Source of the DNA: Marinobacter sp. JH2
GTDB lineage: Bacteria > Pseudomonadota > Gammaproteobacteria > Pseudomonadales > Oleiphilaceae
Direction of reading: 5' to 3'
Assembly (NCBI RefSeq): GCF_004353225.1
Contig: NZ_CP037934.1
Span: 3,162,001-3,226,000 of the forward strand
Length of the DNA stretch: 64,000 bases
This document shows, one piece after another, positions 19,801-27,119 of the stretch. The translations under genes and the position numbers were made by a program. Within the stretch, counting starts at the first letter, position 1, and each line of letters begins with the position of its first letter. The notes beneath the pieces were generated by a model, which searched no databases, was not told the DNA's origin, and saw only the letters and a program-made list of their open reading frames with translations.

Positions 19801-21350
19801 TGTTGGCTGGAGAGCAAGACATCGGAAATATAACGCTCGGCAGAGTCGAGCATGTCTGGAATATGATCAAGAGGGACCAGCCCAAGGCCACCACGAATGC
19901 TGTGTAGCAGCGCTGGAACGTGTTCGATTTCTTGGATGTCCCATTGCGAGGCAATGAAGTTAACGATGGCGGACTTCGCTTGTTCCAGTGTGTTCCGGGA
20001 TTCCCGGATCAGAGCGTCGTTGGCTTCAGACAGTTCACGAGAACCGATGTTCGTGGGTTCACCCGTCTCGACGCTGTCGGATACTTCGGTGTGGCGATCG
20101 ACGTCGAGGCCGGCCAGACTGGCTTCGACATAAAGCAGAGCGCCTGCAATGTCCATCAAGGTGCCGTCATCGATGGTTTCTAATTGGCCGCACAGCTTTT
20201 CGAGCAGTTCAATCTGTTCCGTGATCACTTTGCGAGGAATACCGAGGCCAAGTACTGCCAGGGTATTGCCTACCTGGCGTAGACCGGGGAGCAGTTCATC
20301 CAACTCGTTGTTGTGGCGGTGTTCCGCACGTACGAATAAATCGAGCTGATCTTTTAATCGTCCAAGCTCTTCATTCAGCGCGCCGACCACCGATTGAATG
20401 GCATCGCGACCAGGGCCAGACACCCGTGTGCGGGCCTCGCTGACATCGTCGTCGGAGGGCAGGGCTTCGGACAATTGGTAGGCACTTCGCAGGTAATTAA
20501 CCTGTGGCCGGTCCAGATCCCGGGCTCGGGCAACGTAATACAGTAAGTTCTTAAGCAGTGCTTCGGGAACCGGCTGAAGTAGGATGTCAGCGTGTTCGTC
20601 TGTCAGCTTCCGAATTTCGCCGTCGAGTTCGCGCAGCAGCGATTTAACCGCGGTGTTGACGGGGTTTACGTGGGCTTCAAGAGTTTCAACAAACGCCCCG
20701 GCGGCTTTCCATAGTTCGCCCCGAGCGGTTTTCTGGCACAAGCGCGAAAGCCGGTCGATGACCTTTTGCATGTAGCCAAAATGAGCGTCCAGATCTTCTT
20801 CGCGAACCACTCCAGCCAGTGCAAACTGGTACATCTGCCGCAGTTTTCGAAGGTGACCTAGCACTTTAGGGTCTTGAAGGCGCTCGGAGACTTTGCCGGT
20901 TACATTGAAACGGGCTGCGGTCAGGTCCGGTTTGAACAGCGATGTATCAGACAGCAGTGATTCGCCACGAGCAGCGCGCAGGTCGTTTAGCAACGGCAAC
21001 AACACCATCGGGAAGTCGTCGCGGCTGCTGCCCAGATGCTCCAGATACTGTGGCAACTGGAGAATGGCCTGCATCAACACTTCGATGGCATCATCAACGT
21101 TAACGACGGTTTCGTTCAGAATGGCCTGGGTGAGTTTCTCCATCTCTTCGGTGAGCAATGCGGCACCGTAGAGCTCCACCATTTGCAAGGTGCCGTGCAC
21201 CTGGTGAAGGTAGTTCAGGCAGAAGCGTAGGCGAGCGGTATCGTCACGATTATCCACGTACGCTTCGAGTGCATGCTGGCCTTGAGTCAGCGTGTCCTGT
21301 ATTTCGCCCCGAACCCAGTCGAGGGCGATACTGTCATGGTGATTGCCCAT
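13896..21350 (-). CDS. chpA: giant CheA-type hybrid histidine kinase ChpA
   Basis: The 2484-aa central kinase of the Chp system, controlling twitching motility and cAMP signalling in Pseudomonas. Seven canonical histidine phosphotransfer (Hpt) domains carry HTLK/RG motifs with His near residues 652, 815, 971, 1288, 1460, 1618 and 1759. Degenerate Hpt-like modules lie at about 52 (HGTLQMV), in the 400s (VGNTLAVLG, Thr in place of His) and at 483 (HSIRGGL). After an Ala/Lys-rich linker come the dimerisation region, an HATPase (EHMLRNALDHGIE, DDGKGIP, GRGVGMDVV), a CheW-like domain and a C-terminal receiver with DVILLDIEMPRMDG. ATG 21350 follows GGAG; 90 further in-frame bases upstream belong to pilK in another frame. 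Length matches Pseudomonas ChpA. Confidence 0.97.
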   Translation of the reverse strand: MGNHHDSIALDWVRGEIQDTLTQGQHALEAYVDNRDDTARLRFCLNYLHQVHGTLQMVELYGAALLTEEMEKLTQAILNETVVNVDDAIEVLMQAILQLPQYLEHLGSSRDDFPMVLLPLLNDLRAARGESLLSDTSLFKPDLTAARFNVTGKVSERLQDPKVLGHLRKLRQMYQFALAGVVREEDLDAHFGYMQKVIDRLSRLCQKTARGELWKAAGAFVETLEAHVNPVNTAVKSLLRELDGEIRKLTDEHADILLQPVPEALLKNLLYYVARARDLDRPQVNYLRSAYQLSEALPSDDDVSEARTRVSGPGRDAIQSVVGALNEELGRLKDQLDLFVRAEHRHNNELDELLPGLRQVGNTLAVLGLGIPRKVITEQIELLEKLCGQLETIDDGTLMDIAGALLYVEASLAGLDVDRHTEVSDSVETGEPTNIGSRELSEANDALIRESRNTLEQAKSAIVNFIASQWDIQEIEHVPALLHSIRGGLGLVPLDHIPDMLDSAERYISDVLLSSQQVPDWRQLDTLADAITSIEYYLERVAEGITDNDTILRIANESLASLGFPVGEDPTWNKAGHVEATEAEDVPVLEPVQEEPGSPQKGSDSELVDDEILGIFVEEAEEVLGTIQEYYPRLRRDHGDREALTEVRRAYHTLKGSGRLVGAESLAEMAWSAENLLNHVIDQTLKATDDMFALLDDVNARIPELIQDFREGETTGDVEALIARAEALATTRRTEADSAEETSAAPTPVEPIVTEAIDSSEPTEDDEDDLIDDEILEIFVEEAGEVLETINEYLPMLLRQYDDRSALAEVRRAFHTLKGSGRMVGAEVIGELSWSVENMLNRIIEGSIFMNDDLAALLQDVTEVIPALVNDFENRVEANVATAPLEARAHALASGELDTSAIPAAETLDTLSDATTGTDESDHQHSEDADLVLLEIFEQEAQTHLQTIKNYLLAAQQQTAAYTDDLSRALHTLRGSANTAGIAPIAAIITPLERFIKEARAQNKRADHEVLELISRASVFLTQGLAQIHIDPQAELDGTADYLEKLEKVSTATFQGQVFDDDIAPANQVSSQLVQLFLGEGLDIVLDAETILDEWVANPQQQEALSPLRNELESLTDNAADVGLADIANLADALTRLYGAVTLYGLPGNGQFFETARKAQEQLINQMDQVAAGLATDPCDDVILELHALTDAVNRTDEPDEFEQQFTEDLEEIDLSLKDSEFAVPDTTDEQQATLPDVSDDSEMDEELAAIFLEEARDLIDSTAEALQNWSEDTGNIDILRLLQRDLHTLKGGARLADIEAVGDLAHELETLFEGLTEQQLTINDTLSDLLFRCHDRLAGMVDALEAQGEPNPAPDLVVEIQQYVADAQGTRPVTDIAPEAETAIESGDHDAPVQDFGYINVDEDTDSNVADLSHLDPELLGIFLEEAYDLINATGSALHTWSENPSDRLIAAELQRDVHTLKGGARMAGVDAIGDLTHVLEDLFEKVAEGQLEANSAMTDTLFACHDRLAQMVEQVATQQPCPPAKQLEAQVQAILQGENATDTNANVETDIEAHPQQASVEAQHENVAPDFEADDILSIFLDEGLEIHDAIAENLEHWHEQPTELTAVMSLRQDLHTLKGGARLSDLDAVADLAEAWSELLDDTLAGSKPAETALTLSVRAQDCLRSMLDTMEAGQRPELDFSLIDALSQSSPEMSEPVSQIEQAEPEIQEAPDPEVLEIFLEEASEIMDQLEQLLADWHKEPGNHHFNQEAQRAMHTLKGGARLSQLSGLGDKAHTFETLLIDLGGNAPTDAQWQEIARQHDDIIAAVAAVRAHYEQGTALPEPEDSQPVEAPVLQATEATVTQSEPEPKPVARKASRRRSNKATEAQRAAQETIRVSAPLLDDLVNLAGETSITRGRLEQQSSDFGHTLDEMAATIERLREQLRRMDIETETQILFRAEQEHGADYGEDFDPLEMDRYSSIQQLSRALTESSSDLADLRETLADRVRDTETLLVQQSRINTELQEGLMKTRMVPFASTVPRLRRIVRQISGELGKKVDFDVRNAEGEMDRSILERMIAPLEHMLRNALDHGIETPQDRRQSGKPETGEVVLSLTREGGDVVLRMIDDGKGIPADVIREKAIRQGLMHENEALSEREVLQFILQPGFSTAEKVTQISGRGVGMDVVASEIKQLGGSLDIDSSLGHGSTFTVRLPFTVSVNRALMVATGEDFYAIPLNTIEGIVRVSTYELEEYYKPDAPLYEYAGQQYRLQYLGNLLNSDHHPKLQGQALPLPVILVRGAEQPLALQVDHLMGSREIVVKSLGPQFGTVRGVSGATILGDGNVVVILDLPAMIRSDVLSDRQRMANLAKERSTSRFEEQVTTVMVVDDSVTVRKVTSRLLERNGMEVVTAKDGLDAVAQLQDHRPDVILLDIEMPRMDGFEVASFVRHDETLKHTPICMITSRTGEKHRERALAIGVNEYLGKPFQETVLLETIKRLTESE

Positions 21351-21361
21351 AACCACTCCGG

Positions 21362-22261
21362 TTATTCTTCGTCGGACTGGCGTTTGATCCACGCCAGTAC
21401 ATGTTCCGAGGGAACCCTCTGCAGGCCCGGTGGCTGCCAATCGGTCAGTTCACCTTGGCCTAACACCAGTAACCCCCCCGGTGCCAGACGCTCTGAAAGC
21501 CGTCTAACAATCTCGCGCCGGCGCCAGCGGCGGAAGTAAATCAGCAGGTTCTGGCAGAAGATAATGTTCATGCCGTGCATCGGGGCTTTGTTCAGGTCTA
21601 ATACGTTGAGCCTGGCAAAGCACACCCGCTCACGGATGCTATTTACGATTTCTATGGTATTCCGCTCGGCAGGCTGGAAGTACCGGGATTTCAAGGCCTT
21701 ATCCATGCCTAACAGCTTGCGAGCGCTGAACAAACCGGATTTGGCTTTAACGAGTGCCGGTTGACTGATGTCCGAGCCGGTTACCCCGTACAGGGGCTGC
21801 AGGCCGAGCTGTTCCATGCATTCGTTAAGCACCATAGCCAGTGTGTAAGGCTCTTCGCCGGTCGAGCATCCTACACTCCAAGCTTCCAGAGCTTGGTTTT
21901 TCAGGCCTTCCCGGGGCCGGGTCAGGACATAGTCAGACACCAGTTTGCACGCTTCAGGATCACGGAAAAAACGGGTTTCCTGAACCGTCAAACGGTCTAC
22001 CAGCGTGGCCCATTCCTGAATAGCGTTTGGGCCCGACACGATCTGTTCGTAATAGGCCTGGTAGCTGTTGCAGCCAATTTCCCGCATCCGGATACCTAAG
22101 TTGGTTTCCAGAAACGATCTGCGGTCTGAGGTCAGGGTCATACCTGTACGGTGTTCCAGCAGGCTCTGCCACTGACCGAACTGCGCATCGTCCATTTCCG
22201 GAAGTTTGCGCAGCGACCAGATTCCGTCTGCGGGTGCCGTTTGGTTATGTGTCTGAACCAT
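21362..22261 (-). CDS. pilK: CheR-type methyltransferase PilK
   Basis: A 299-aa S-adenosylmethionine-dependent methyltransferase that modifies glutamates on the receptor PilJ. It has the CheR N-terminal helical domain (TLVDRLTVQETRFFRD) and a SAM-binding domain with EAWSVGCSTGEEPYTLAM, NIIFCQNLLIYF and GGLLVLGQGE. It lies between pilJ (27 bases away) and chpA (11 bases), all on one strand, as in Pseudomonas. Start ATG at 22261 with GAAGG upstream. Confidence 0.95.
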   Translation of the reverse strand: MVQTHNQTAPADGIWSLRKLPEMDDAQFGQWQSLLEHRTGMTLTSDRRSFLETNLGIRMREIGCNSYQAYYEQIVSGPNAIQEWATLVDRLTVQETRFFRDPEACKLVSDYVLTRPREGLKNQALEAWSVGCSTGEEPYTLAMVLNECMEQLGLQPLYGVTGSDISQPALVKAKSGLFSARKLLGMDKALKSRYFQPAERNTIEIVNSIRERVCFARLNVLDLNKAPMHGMNIIFCQNLLIYFRRWRRREIVRRLSERLAPGGLLVLGQGELTDWQPPGLQRVPSEHVLAWIKRQSDEE

Positions 22262-22288
22262 GAACCTTCAGCTGCCCCGGGCCGGTGG

Positions 22289-24361
22289 TCAGCTGACCAC
22301 CGATTCGTCGTAACTTTCGTTGTCTTCGCTGAGCGCTTCTTCATCCGGCAAGGTAAAGCCGGCAACAGAAGAACGAAGCTCGGAAGCCATTTCTGCCAGA
22401 TTGCCGATCGACTTCGCGGTAGCGTTGGTACCGGAAGACGTCTGCGAGGTGATTTCCTGGATGACGTTCATCGTGTTGGAAATGTGCGACGCAGAAGAGG
22501 ACTGCTGGCGTGCCGCGTTGGAGATGTTCTGGATCAGTTCCGCAAGGCTCATGGATACGTTTTCGATTTCCTCGAGCGCGATACCGGCGTCTTGAGCCAG
22601 GCGAGCACCACGTACTACCTCGGCGGTGGTGTGCTCCATGGAGATAACGGCTTCGTTGGTGTCAGACTGGATCGTCTTAACCAGCGCTTCAATCTGTTTG
22701 GTGGCGGCAGAGGAACGTTCCGCAAGGCGCTGAACTTCGTCCGCAAAAACCGCAAAGCCTCGGCCTGCGTCACCGGCCATGGAGGCCTGAATCGCGGCGT
22801 TCAGAGACAGGATGTTGGTTTGGTCGGCAATGTCGTTGATCAGAGATACGATGTCACCGATTTCCTGGGAAGATTCACCCAGTCGTTTGATCCGTTTGGA
22901 AGTTTCCTGGATCTGCTCACGAATGTTGTCCATGCCGCGAATGGTGTTTTGCACCACTTCCGCGCCTTTCTTGGCGATGGCAACCGAGCGCTCCGCAACC
23001 GCAGAAGATTCAGCCGCGTTTGAGGATACCTGGTCGATGGACACGGCCATTTCGTTAACCGCCGCAGAGGCACCGGCGATTTCCTGAGCCTGGTGCTCGG
23101 AGGCGTCGGCCAGATGCATGGCGGTAGCCTGAGATTCTTGAGCGGCGGAGGCAACTCGTACCGCGGTGCCTCGAATGGACTGTACCAATCCGCGCATCTG
23201 GTCGATTGCGAAGTTGATGGAGTCGGCGATGGCACCGGTGAAGTCTTCGGTTACGGTAGCCTCGGTGGTCAAGTCACCGTCGGCCAGATCAGCAAGTTCG
23301 TCCAGCAGTCGCAGGATTGCGTTCTGGTTCTGCTCATTCTGTTCTTGAGTGGTGGTCAGGCGAGACTGGGTCTCCCGGTAGAGGGCAAGACCGATGAAAA
23401 CGACGATCGCAACCATGGCAGCCAGGATGGCGAAAGCCAGCGTAGCGTTGATTACACGCGACTCGGCTTGGGCGCTAAAGTCATTGGCCAAGGTGGATAG
23501 CTCTGTCAGCAGAACTTCCGAGTTCTGGAAGATGTCGCTGGCCGCCAAACGCACTTTGAACAGGTCAGGGGAGGCTTCAAGGATGGCATCAACGTTCTGG
23601 GAAACGAACTCGAACAGCTCATCTACCGCCTCAAGGCCGTAAATGGCATCTTCATCAGCCACTTGCGAAATGCCCATGCCGGGGTTGCCGTTCAACTGTC
23701 CGTCCAGTACACGCCCGAAGAGGCTGGCGTCACGGCCAAAACGGTCGGCAGCGATGACGGCGTCTTCATCACCGGAAAGTACGTTGTTGACCGAGCGTAC
23801 AATCCGCTCTGCCAGCAGAGACTGGCGTTGAGCTAGAGCGATCTGCTCAGCCGGAGCGTCGTTTTCCAGCAGGATTTGTACGATATCATCGTACTCAACC
23901 TGCAGCTGTGGAATGGTTTCGTTCAGTGTGCGGGCCACTTCGTGCAGGCCGAGTACCGCTTCCTGAGTGGAAAGGATGCTGTCTGCGTTTTCGCGCACCC
24001 GGTTCCATAACTTTTGAGTATTACTCTGCTGGGCGAGCTCGCTGGGCGGGAGGCCAGTTTCCGGATTACCTTTGGTAACGCTGGTCCAGAGCTGCTGGAA
24101 TTCATCCCGGGAGCGGCGCAGCTGGTCGAAGGCTTCGGCAGTACCGCCGGCCGCTTCGGTCGCGTTTTTCGCTATCTCCTGGGAAAGCACGCGCATTTCT
24201 GCGGTATTGGCGATGTACTCCTGGTCGTTCTGGCTGTCTTTGTTGATGATGAACAGCACCACAACGAGCAGGATAGTGAGTGCAATCAGTGCTGCGATCA
24301 GGCCGGCAATCAGCTTGTTGCCTCCCTGTCCCATACTGAGTTTTCCGGCTCTGTTTTTCAT
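22289..24361 (-). CDS. pilJ: methyl-accepting chemotaxis protein PilJ
   Basis: The 690-aa receptor of the Chp system, in the inner membrane. A helix at about residues 17-38 precedes a large periplasmic domain of the PilJ type containing two helical repeats. A second helix near 305-330 is followed by HAMP and the cytoplasmic signalling hairpin. The tip reads QTNILSLNAAIQASMAGDAGRGFAV (cited here in part), with adjoining EVQRLAERS. Candidate methylation sites flank the hairpin. It senses surface contact or pilin in Pseudomonas; the ligand here is unknown. ATG at 24361 has GGGAGCC upstream. Confidence 0.95.
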   Translation of the reverse strand: MKNRAGKLSMGQGGNKLIAGLIAALIALTILLVVVLFIINKDSQNDQEYIANTAEMRVLSQEIAKNATEAAGGTAEAFDQLRRSRDEFQQLWTSVTKGNPETGLPPSELAQQSNTQKLWNRVRENADSILSTQEAVLGLHEVARTLNETIPQLQVEYDDIVQILLENDAPAEQIALAQRQSLLAERIVRSVNNVLSGDEDAVIAADRFGRDASLFGRVLDGQLNGNPGMGISQVADEDAIYGLEAVDELFEFVSQNVDAILEASPDLFKVRLAASDIFQNSEVLLTELSTLANDFSAQAESRVINATLAFAILAAMVAIVVFIGLALYRETQSRLTTTQEQNEQNQNAILRLLDELADLADGDLTTEATVTEDFTGAIADSINFAIDQMRGLVQSIRGTAVRVASAAQESQATAMHLADASEHQAQEIAGASAAVNEMAVSIDQVSSNAAESSAVAERSVAIAKKGAEVVQNTIRGMDNIREQIQETSKRIKRLGESSQEIGDIVSLINDIADQTNILSLNAAIQASMAGDAGRGFAVFADEVQRLAERSSAATKQIEALVKTIQSDTNEAVISMEHTTAEVVRGARLAQDAGIALEEIENVSMSLAELIQNISNAARQQSSSASHISNTMNVIQEITSQTSSGTNATAKSIGNLAEMASELRSSVAGFTLPDEEALSEDNESYDESVVS

Positions 24362-24454
24362 CTTCTGGCTCCCGGCCTTTTTCTTCTGGAAATGGCAAGT
24401 TGTTGTAACGGGTTGCAGACGGTCAGGGTGACGTTCCTGCCAGTACCATCATCC

Positions 24455-25000
24455 CTACCACTGTGCGACATCAAGAAAGCGCTCGTCGTCCACCAGGTCG
24501 GCGGCAGAGAACACATTCCAGATCTCCTCGTTGCGCTCGTAACCGCCATCTACAAACGGCCGAACGTTGTCGGGCACCCCTTTCGGACTGGCCCGGAAAC
24601 TGTCTTTTGCAAAATATTGCATGCCCAGAACGCTGTCTACGACAAGTCCACTGAAGATATCGCTTTGTTCGATCACCAACACCCGACGTTCACGTGGGCT
24701 ACGCGAGGACCGGGGAATGTCGAAGAAACTGGCGAGGTCTATCAGGGGCAGAAGTCGGCCACGAACGTTGGCCGCACCCATCATGAATGGGCGTACCCCG
24801 GGTATGTGAGTGAACCGCGGTACGTGCAATATCTCTGTTACATCGCCCATTGGGGCAACATAGCGTTGGCCGGAGAGGATAAACCCGATGCCATTCCAAA
24901 GCTCAACAGCTTGTTCTTGCTCTGGAAGGCCCGAGGCCTTTGCCCGGCTGCGCTGGGCGATATCCGTCAGAACGGCGAAAGGGGCGGCCTCGGCGGACAT
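24455..25000 (-). CDS. pilI: CheW-like coupling protein PilI
   Basis: A 181-aa CheW homologue linking PilJ to ChpA. The CheW barrel is seen in GIGFILSGQRYVAPMGDVTEILHVP, GAANVRGRLLPLIDLASFF and RRVLVIEQSDIFSGLVVDSVLGM (each partial). The N-terminal 35 residues before the barrel are typical of PilI. ATG at 25000 is chosen because GGAG precedes it; a GTG at 25012 is possible. It lies 21 bases downstream of pilH. Confidence 0.94.
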   Translation of the reverse strand: MSAEAAPFAVLTDIAQRSRAKASGLPEQEQAVELWNGIGFILSGQRYVAPMGDVTEILHVPRFTHIPGVRPFMMGAANVRGRLLPLIDLASFFDIPRSSRSPRERRVLVIEQSDIFSGLVVDSVLGMQYFAKDSFRASPKGVPDNVRPFVDGGYERNEEIWNVFSAADLVDDERFLDVAQW

Positions 25001-25021
25001 GCTTAACTCCACGGCGATGGA

Positions 25022-25384
25022 TCAGGCAATCAGGTTATTGATTGTTTTGATCAGGTCGTCTTCGTTAACTGGCTTGACCAGATAACCCTTGGCACCCTGG
25101 CGGGTTCCCCACACTCTGTCAGTTTCCTGATCTTTGGTGGTGACGATCACAACCGGAATGGATGCGGTTTCCGGTGCACGGGTCAGCTGACGGGTTGCTT
25201 GAAAGCCGTTCAGGCCTGGCATTACAACGTCCATGAGTACCAAATCTGGAGTCTCTGCACGGGCTTTGGCAACACCGTCTGCGCCGTTATCGGCAGTCAG
25301 GACTTCGTGTTGGTGCTTTTCCAGAATGGTGGATATCTTTTTAACTTCTGTTGGCGAATCGTCAACAATCAAAATGCGAGCCAT
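25022..25384 (-). CDS. pilH: response regulator PilH
   Basis: A 120-aa single-domain receiver. Acidic pair IVDDSPTEV, phospho-acceptor Asp in LVLMDVVMPG, Thr in VIVTTKDQETD, and Lys in YLVKPV are all present. In Pseudomonas PilH opposes PilG, damping ChpA signalling, and is linked to pilus retraction by PilU; that is family knowledge. The start ATG at 25384 follows GAGGAAACC. It lies 33 bases downstream of pilG. Confidence 0.95.
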   Translation of the reverse strand: MARILIVDDSPTEVKKISTILEKHQHEVLTADNGADGVAKARAETPDLVLMDVVMPGLNGFQATRQLTRAPETASIPVVIVTTKDQETDRVWGTRQGAKGYLVKPVNEDDLIKTINNLIA

Positions 25385-25417
25385 GGTTTCCTCGATGGTT
25401 CTGGGGTGGCAGCAGGA

Positions 25418-25810
25418 TTACTGTTCCGCCTGAGGCGTGTACTGGCGGATGGTGTTGAGCAGCTCATCCTTGCTGAACGGTTTAGTCAGATATTGGTCCG
25501 AGCCAACGATGCGCCCTTTTGCTTTATCAAACAGGCCATCCTTGCTCGAAAGCATAACGACCGGCGTGTTCTTGAACGTAGAGTTGTTCTTGATCAAGGC
25601 GCAGGTCTGATAGCCGTCCAAGCGAGGCATCATAATGTCTACGAAGATGATGTCTGGTTGGGAATCAGCGATTTTGGCCAGAGCGTCAAAGCCGTCAGTG
25701 GCAGTGATGACCTCACAACCTACCTTTTTCAAGAGAGTTTCTGCGGTGCGACGAATGGTTTTGCTATCGTCGATCACCATGATCTTCAAGTTCTCGAAGT
25801 TGTCATCCAT
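25418..25810 (-). CDS. pilG: response regulator PilG
   Basis: A 130-aa single-domain receiver and first gene of the pil-chp operon. It shows MVIDDSKTIRRTAETLL, phospho-acceptor Asp in IIFVDIMMPRLDGY, Ser in VVMLSSKDG and Lys in YLTKPFSKDEL. PilG promotes pilus extension and activates adenylate cyclase CyaB in Pseudomonas. ATG at 25810 gives the family-typical start MDDNFENLKIM; an in-frame ATG at 25843 would add 11 residues not usual for the family. Confidence 0.95.
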   Translation of the reverse strand: MDDNFENLKIMVIDDSKTIRRTAETLLKKVGCEVITATDGFDALAKIADSQPDIIFVDIMMPRLDGYQTCALIKNNSTFKNTPVVMLSSKDGLFDKAKGRIVGSDQYLTKPFSKDELLNTIRQYTPQAEQ

Positions 25811-25850
25811 TGTCCGACTGCCTTGCGCTCGAGCGGGTGTCATTATTTTA

Positions 25851-25897
25851 GAGAGGGTTTTAGCACAAACCTTAAGGTTGTTCTATAAAGCCCTCTC
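25851..25897 (-). repeat. nested inverted repeats in the pilG leader
   Basis: GAGAGGG (25851-25857) and CCCTCTC (25891-25897) enclose the perfect palindrome AACCTTAAGGTT (25868-25879). On the minus strand this lies just upstream of pilG, and TATAAA-like -10 candidates occur beside it. It could be an operator or a leader hairpin controlling the whole pil-chp operon. This is an observation only. Confidence 0.5.
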
Positions 25898-26120
25898 ATT
25901 TATAGAGTATCCATGGCTGGATAAAAAGCATTTGTTTGTGACCAAATGTACTTCTGCAGCCCTTGTCACGTAATTGCCACAGGATTTCTGCGGATGCATT
26001 CGTGACTGGGGTACAATACCATCATCAGCATAGCACTTTATCAGTGATGCACTCTGCTGCCTGGTTCGTGTTTTCAGTGGTTTATTTGCAGATTTTCAAC
26101 TTGATATTCCAGGAGACTCT

Positions 26121-27071
26121 ATGGCAATTCGGCTCGGGATCATTATGGATCCGATCGAGGACATCCATTTCAAAAAAGACAGCTCGCTGGCCATGCTGCT
26201 TGCGGCGCAAAACCGTGGCTGGGAACTTGAGTACATGGAGCTCCAGGATATGTATTTGGCGGGAGGCCAGGCTCGGGCGAGCACCCGCAGCCTGACCGTG
26301 CGGGCTAACCCGGACGATTGGTTCAGTTATGGTGCCAGCCAGGATCGGGCGTTGGGTGATCTGGATGTTATTTTGATGCGCAAGGATCCCCCGGTTGATC
26401 GTGAGTTCTTGATGGCGACCTATATTCTTGATGCTGCCGAGCAGCAGGGTGCGCTGGTGGTTAACCCCGCCTCAACGCTGCGGGACTGCAATGAGAAGTT
26501 GTTTGCCGCACAGTTTGAAGATTTAACTCCGCCGCTGATTGTGACCCGCAGCTCGCAGCGGTTTCGGGAGTTTTACGCCGAGCACGGCGACATCATTATG
26601 AAGCCGGTAGACGGCATGGGGGGGCGGTCGATATTTCGGGTTAAAGAAAATGACGCCAACCTTGGGGTGATTATTGAAACTCTGACCAATTACGGCGAAC
26701 ACCAGGCCATGGCGCAAAAATTCGTGCCTGAAATTTCGAATGGCGATAAGCGCATTCTGCTGATTGATGGTGAGCCGGTGCCTTATGCCCTTGCCCGAAT
26801 TCCTTCGCAGGGTGAAAATCGCGGAAATCTGGCCGCCGGTGGCCGTGGAGAAGGCCGCGAGCTGACCGATCGCGACCGTGAAATCTGCGCCCGCGTCGCT
26901 CCGGTGATTAAAGAGAAAGGATTGATGTTTGTGGGCCTGGATGTCATTGGTGATTATCTCACGGAGATTAATGTGACCAGTCCAACCTGTATTCGAGAGC
27001 TGGATGCGCAGTTTGGCATCGATATTTCAGCGTTGTTGATGGATGCTATTGAGCGACGACTGAAGCAGTAA
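26121..27071 (+). CDS. gshB: glutathione synthetase GshB
   Basis: The 316-aa ATP-grasp enzyme that joins glycine to gamma-glutamylcysteine, the last step of glutathione synthesis in the cytosol. Recognisable runs are GIIMDPIEDIHFKKDSS, MRKDPPVDREFLMATYIL, PVDGMGGRSIFRV (ATP-grasp lysine and Gly loop), GDKRILLIDGEPVPYALARIP and ITEINVTSPTCIRE-like LTEINVTSPT. Length is normal for the family. ATG at 26121 follows CCAGGAG. It is divergent from pilG, the same arrangement as in Pseudomonas, and reads into tonB 48 bases later. Confidence 0.97.
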   Translation: MAIRLGIIMDPIEDIHFKKDSSLAMLLAAQNRGWELEYMELQDMYLAGGQARASTRSLTVRANPDDWFSYGASQDRALGDLDVILMRKDPPVDREFLMATYILDAAEQQGALVVNPASTLRDCNEKLFAAQFEDLTPPLIVTRSSQRFREFYAEHGDIIMKPVDGMGGRSIFRVKENDANLGVIIETLTNYGEHQAMAQKFVPEISNGDKRILLIDGEPVPYALARIPSQGENRGNLAAGGRGEGRELTDRDREICARVAPVIKEKGLMFVGLDVIGDYLTEINVTSPTCIRELDAQFGIDISALLMDAIERRLKQ

Positions 27072-27119
27072 GCTGAATCAATATCGACGGGCATCCCCGA
27101 TGCAGAATCAGGACACGTG

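Noticed and set aside
22151..23023. A 290-residue plus-strand reading frame over pilJ
   Set aside because: Shadow of pilJ with low-complexity residue content and no ribosome site.
24014..25006. A 330-residue plus-strand reading frame antisense to pilJ and pilI
   Set aside because: It lies over confirmed genes on the other strand, with no recognisable family; GC-rich codon pattern of the true genes produces it.
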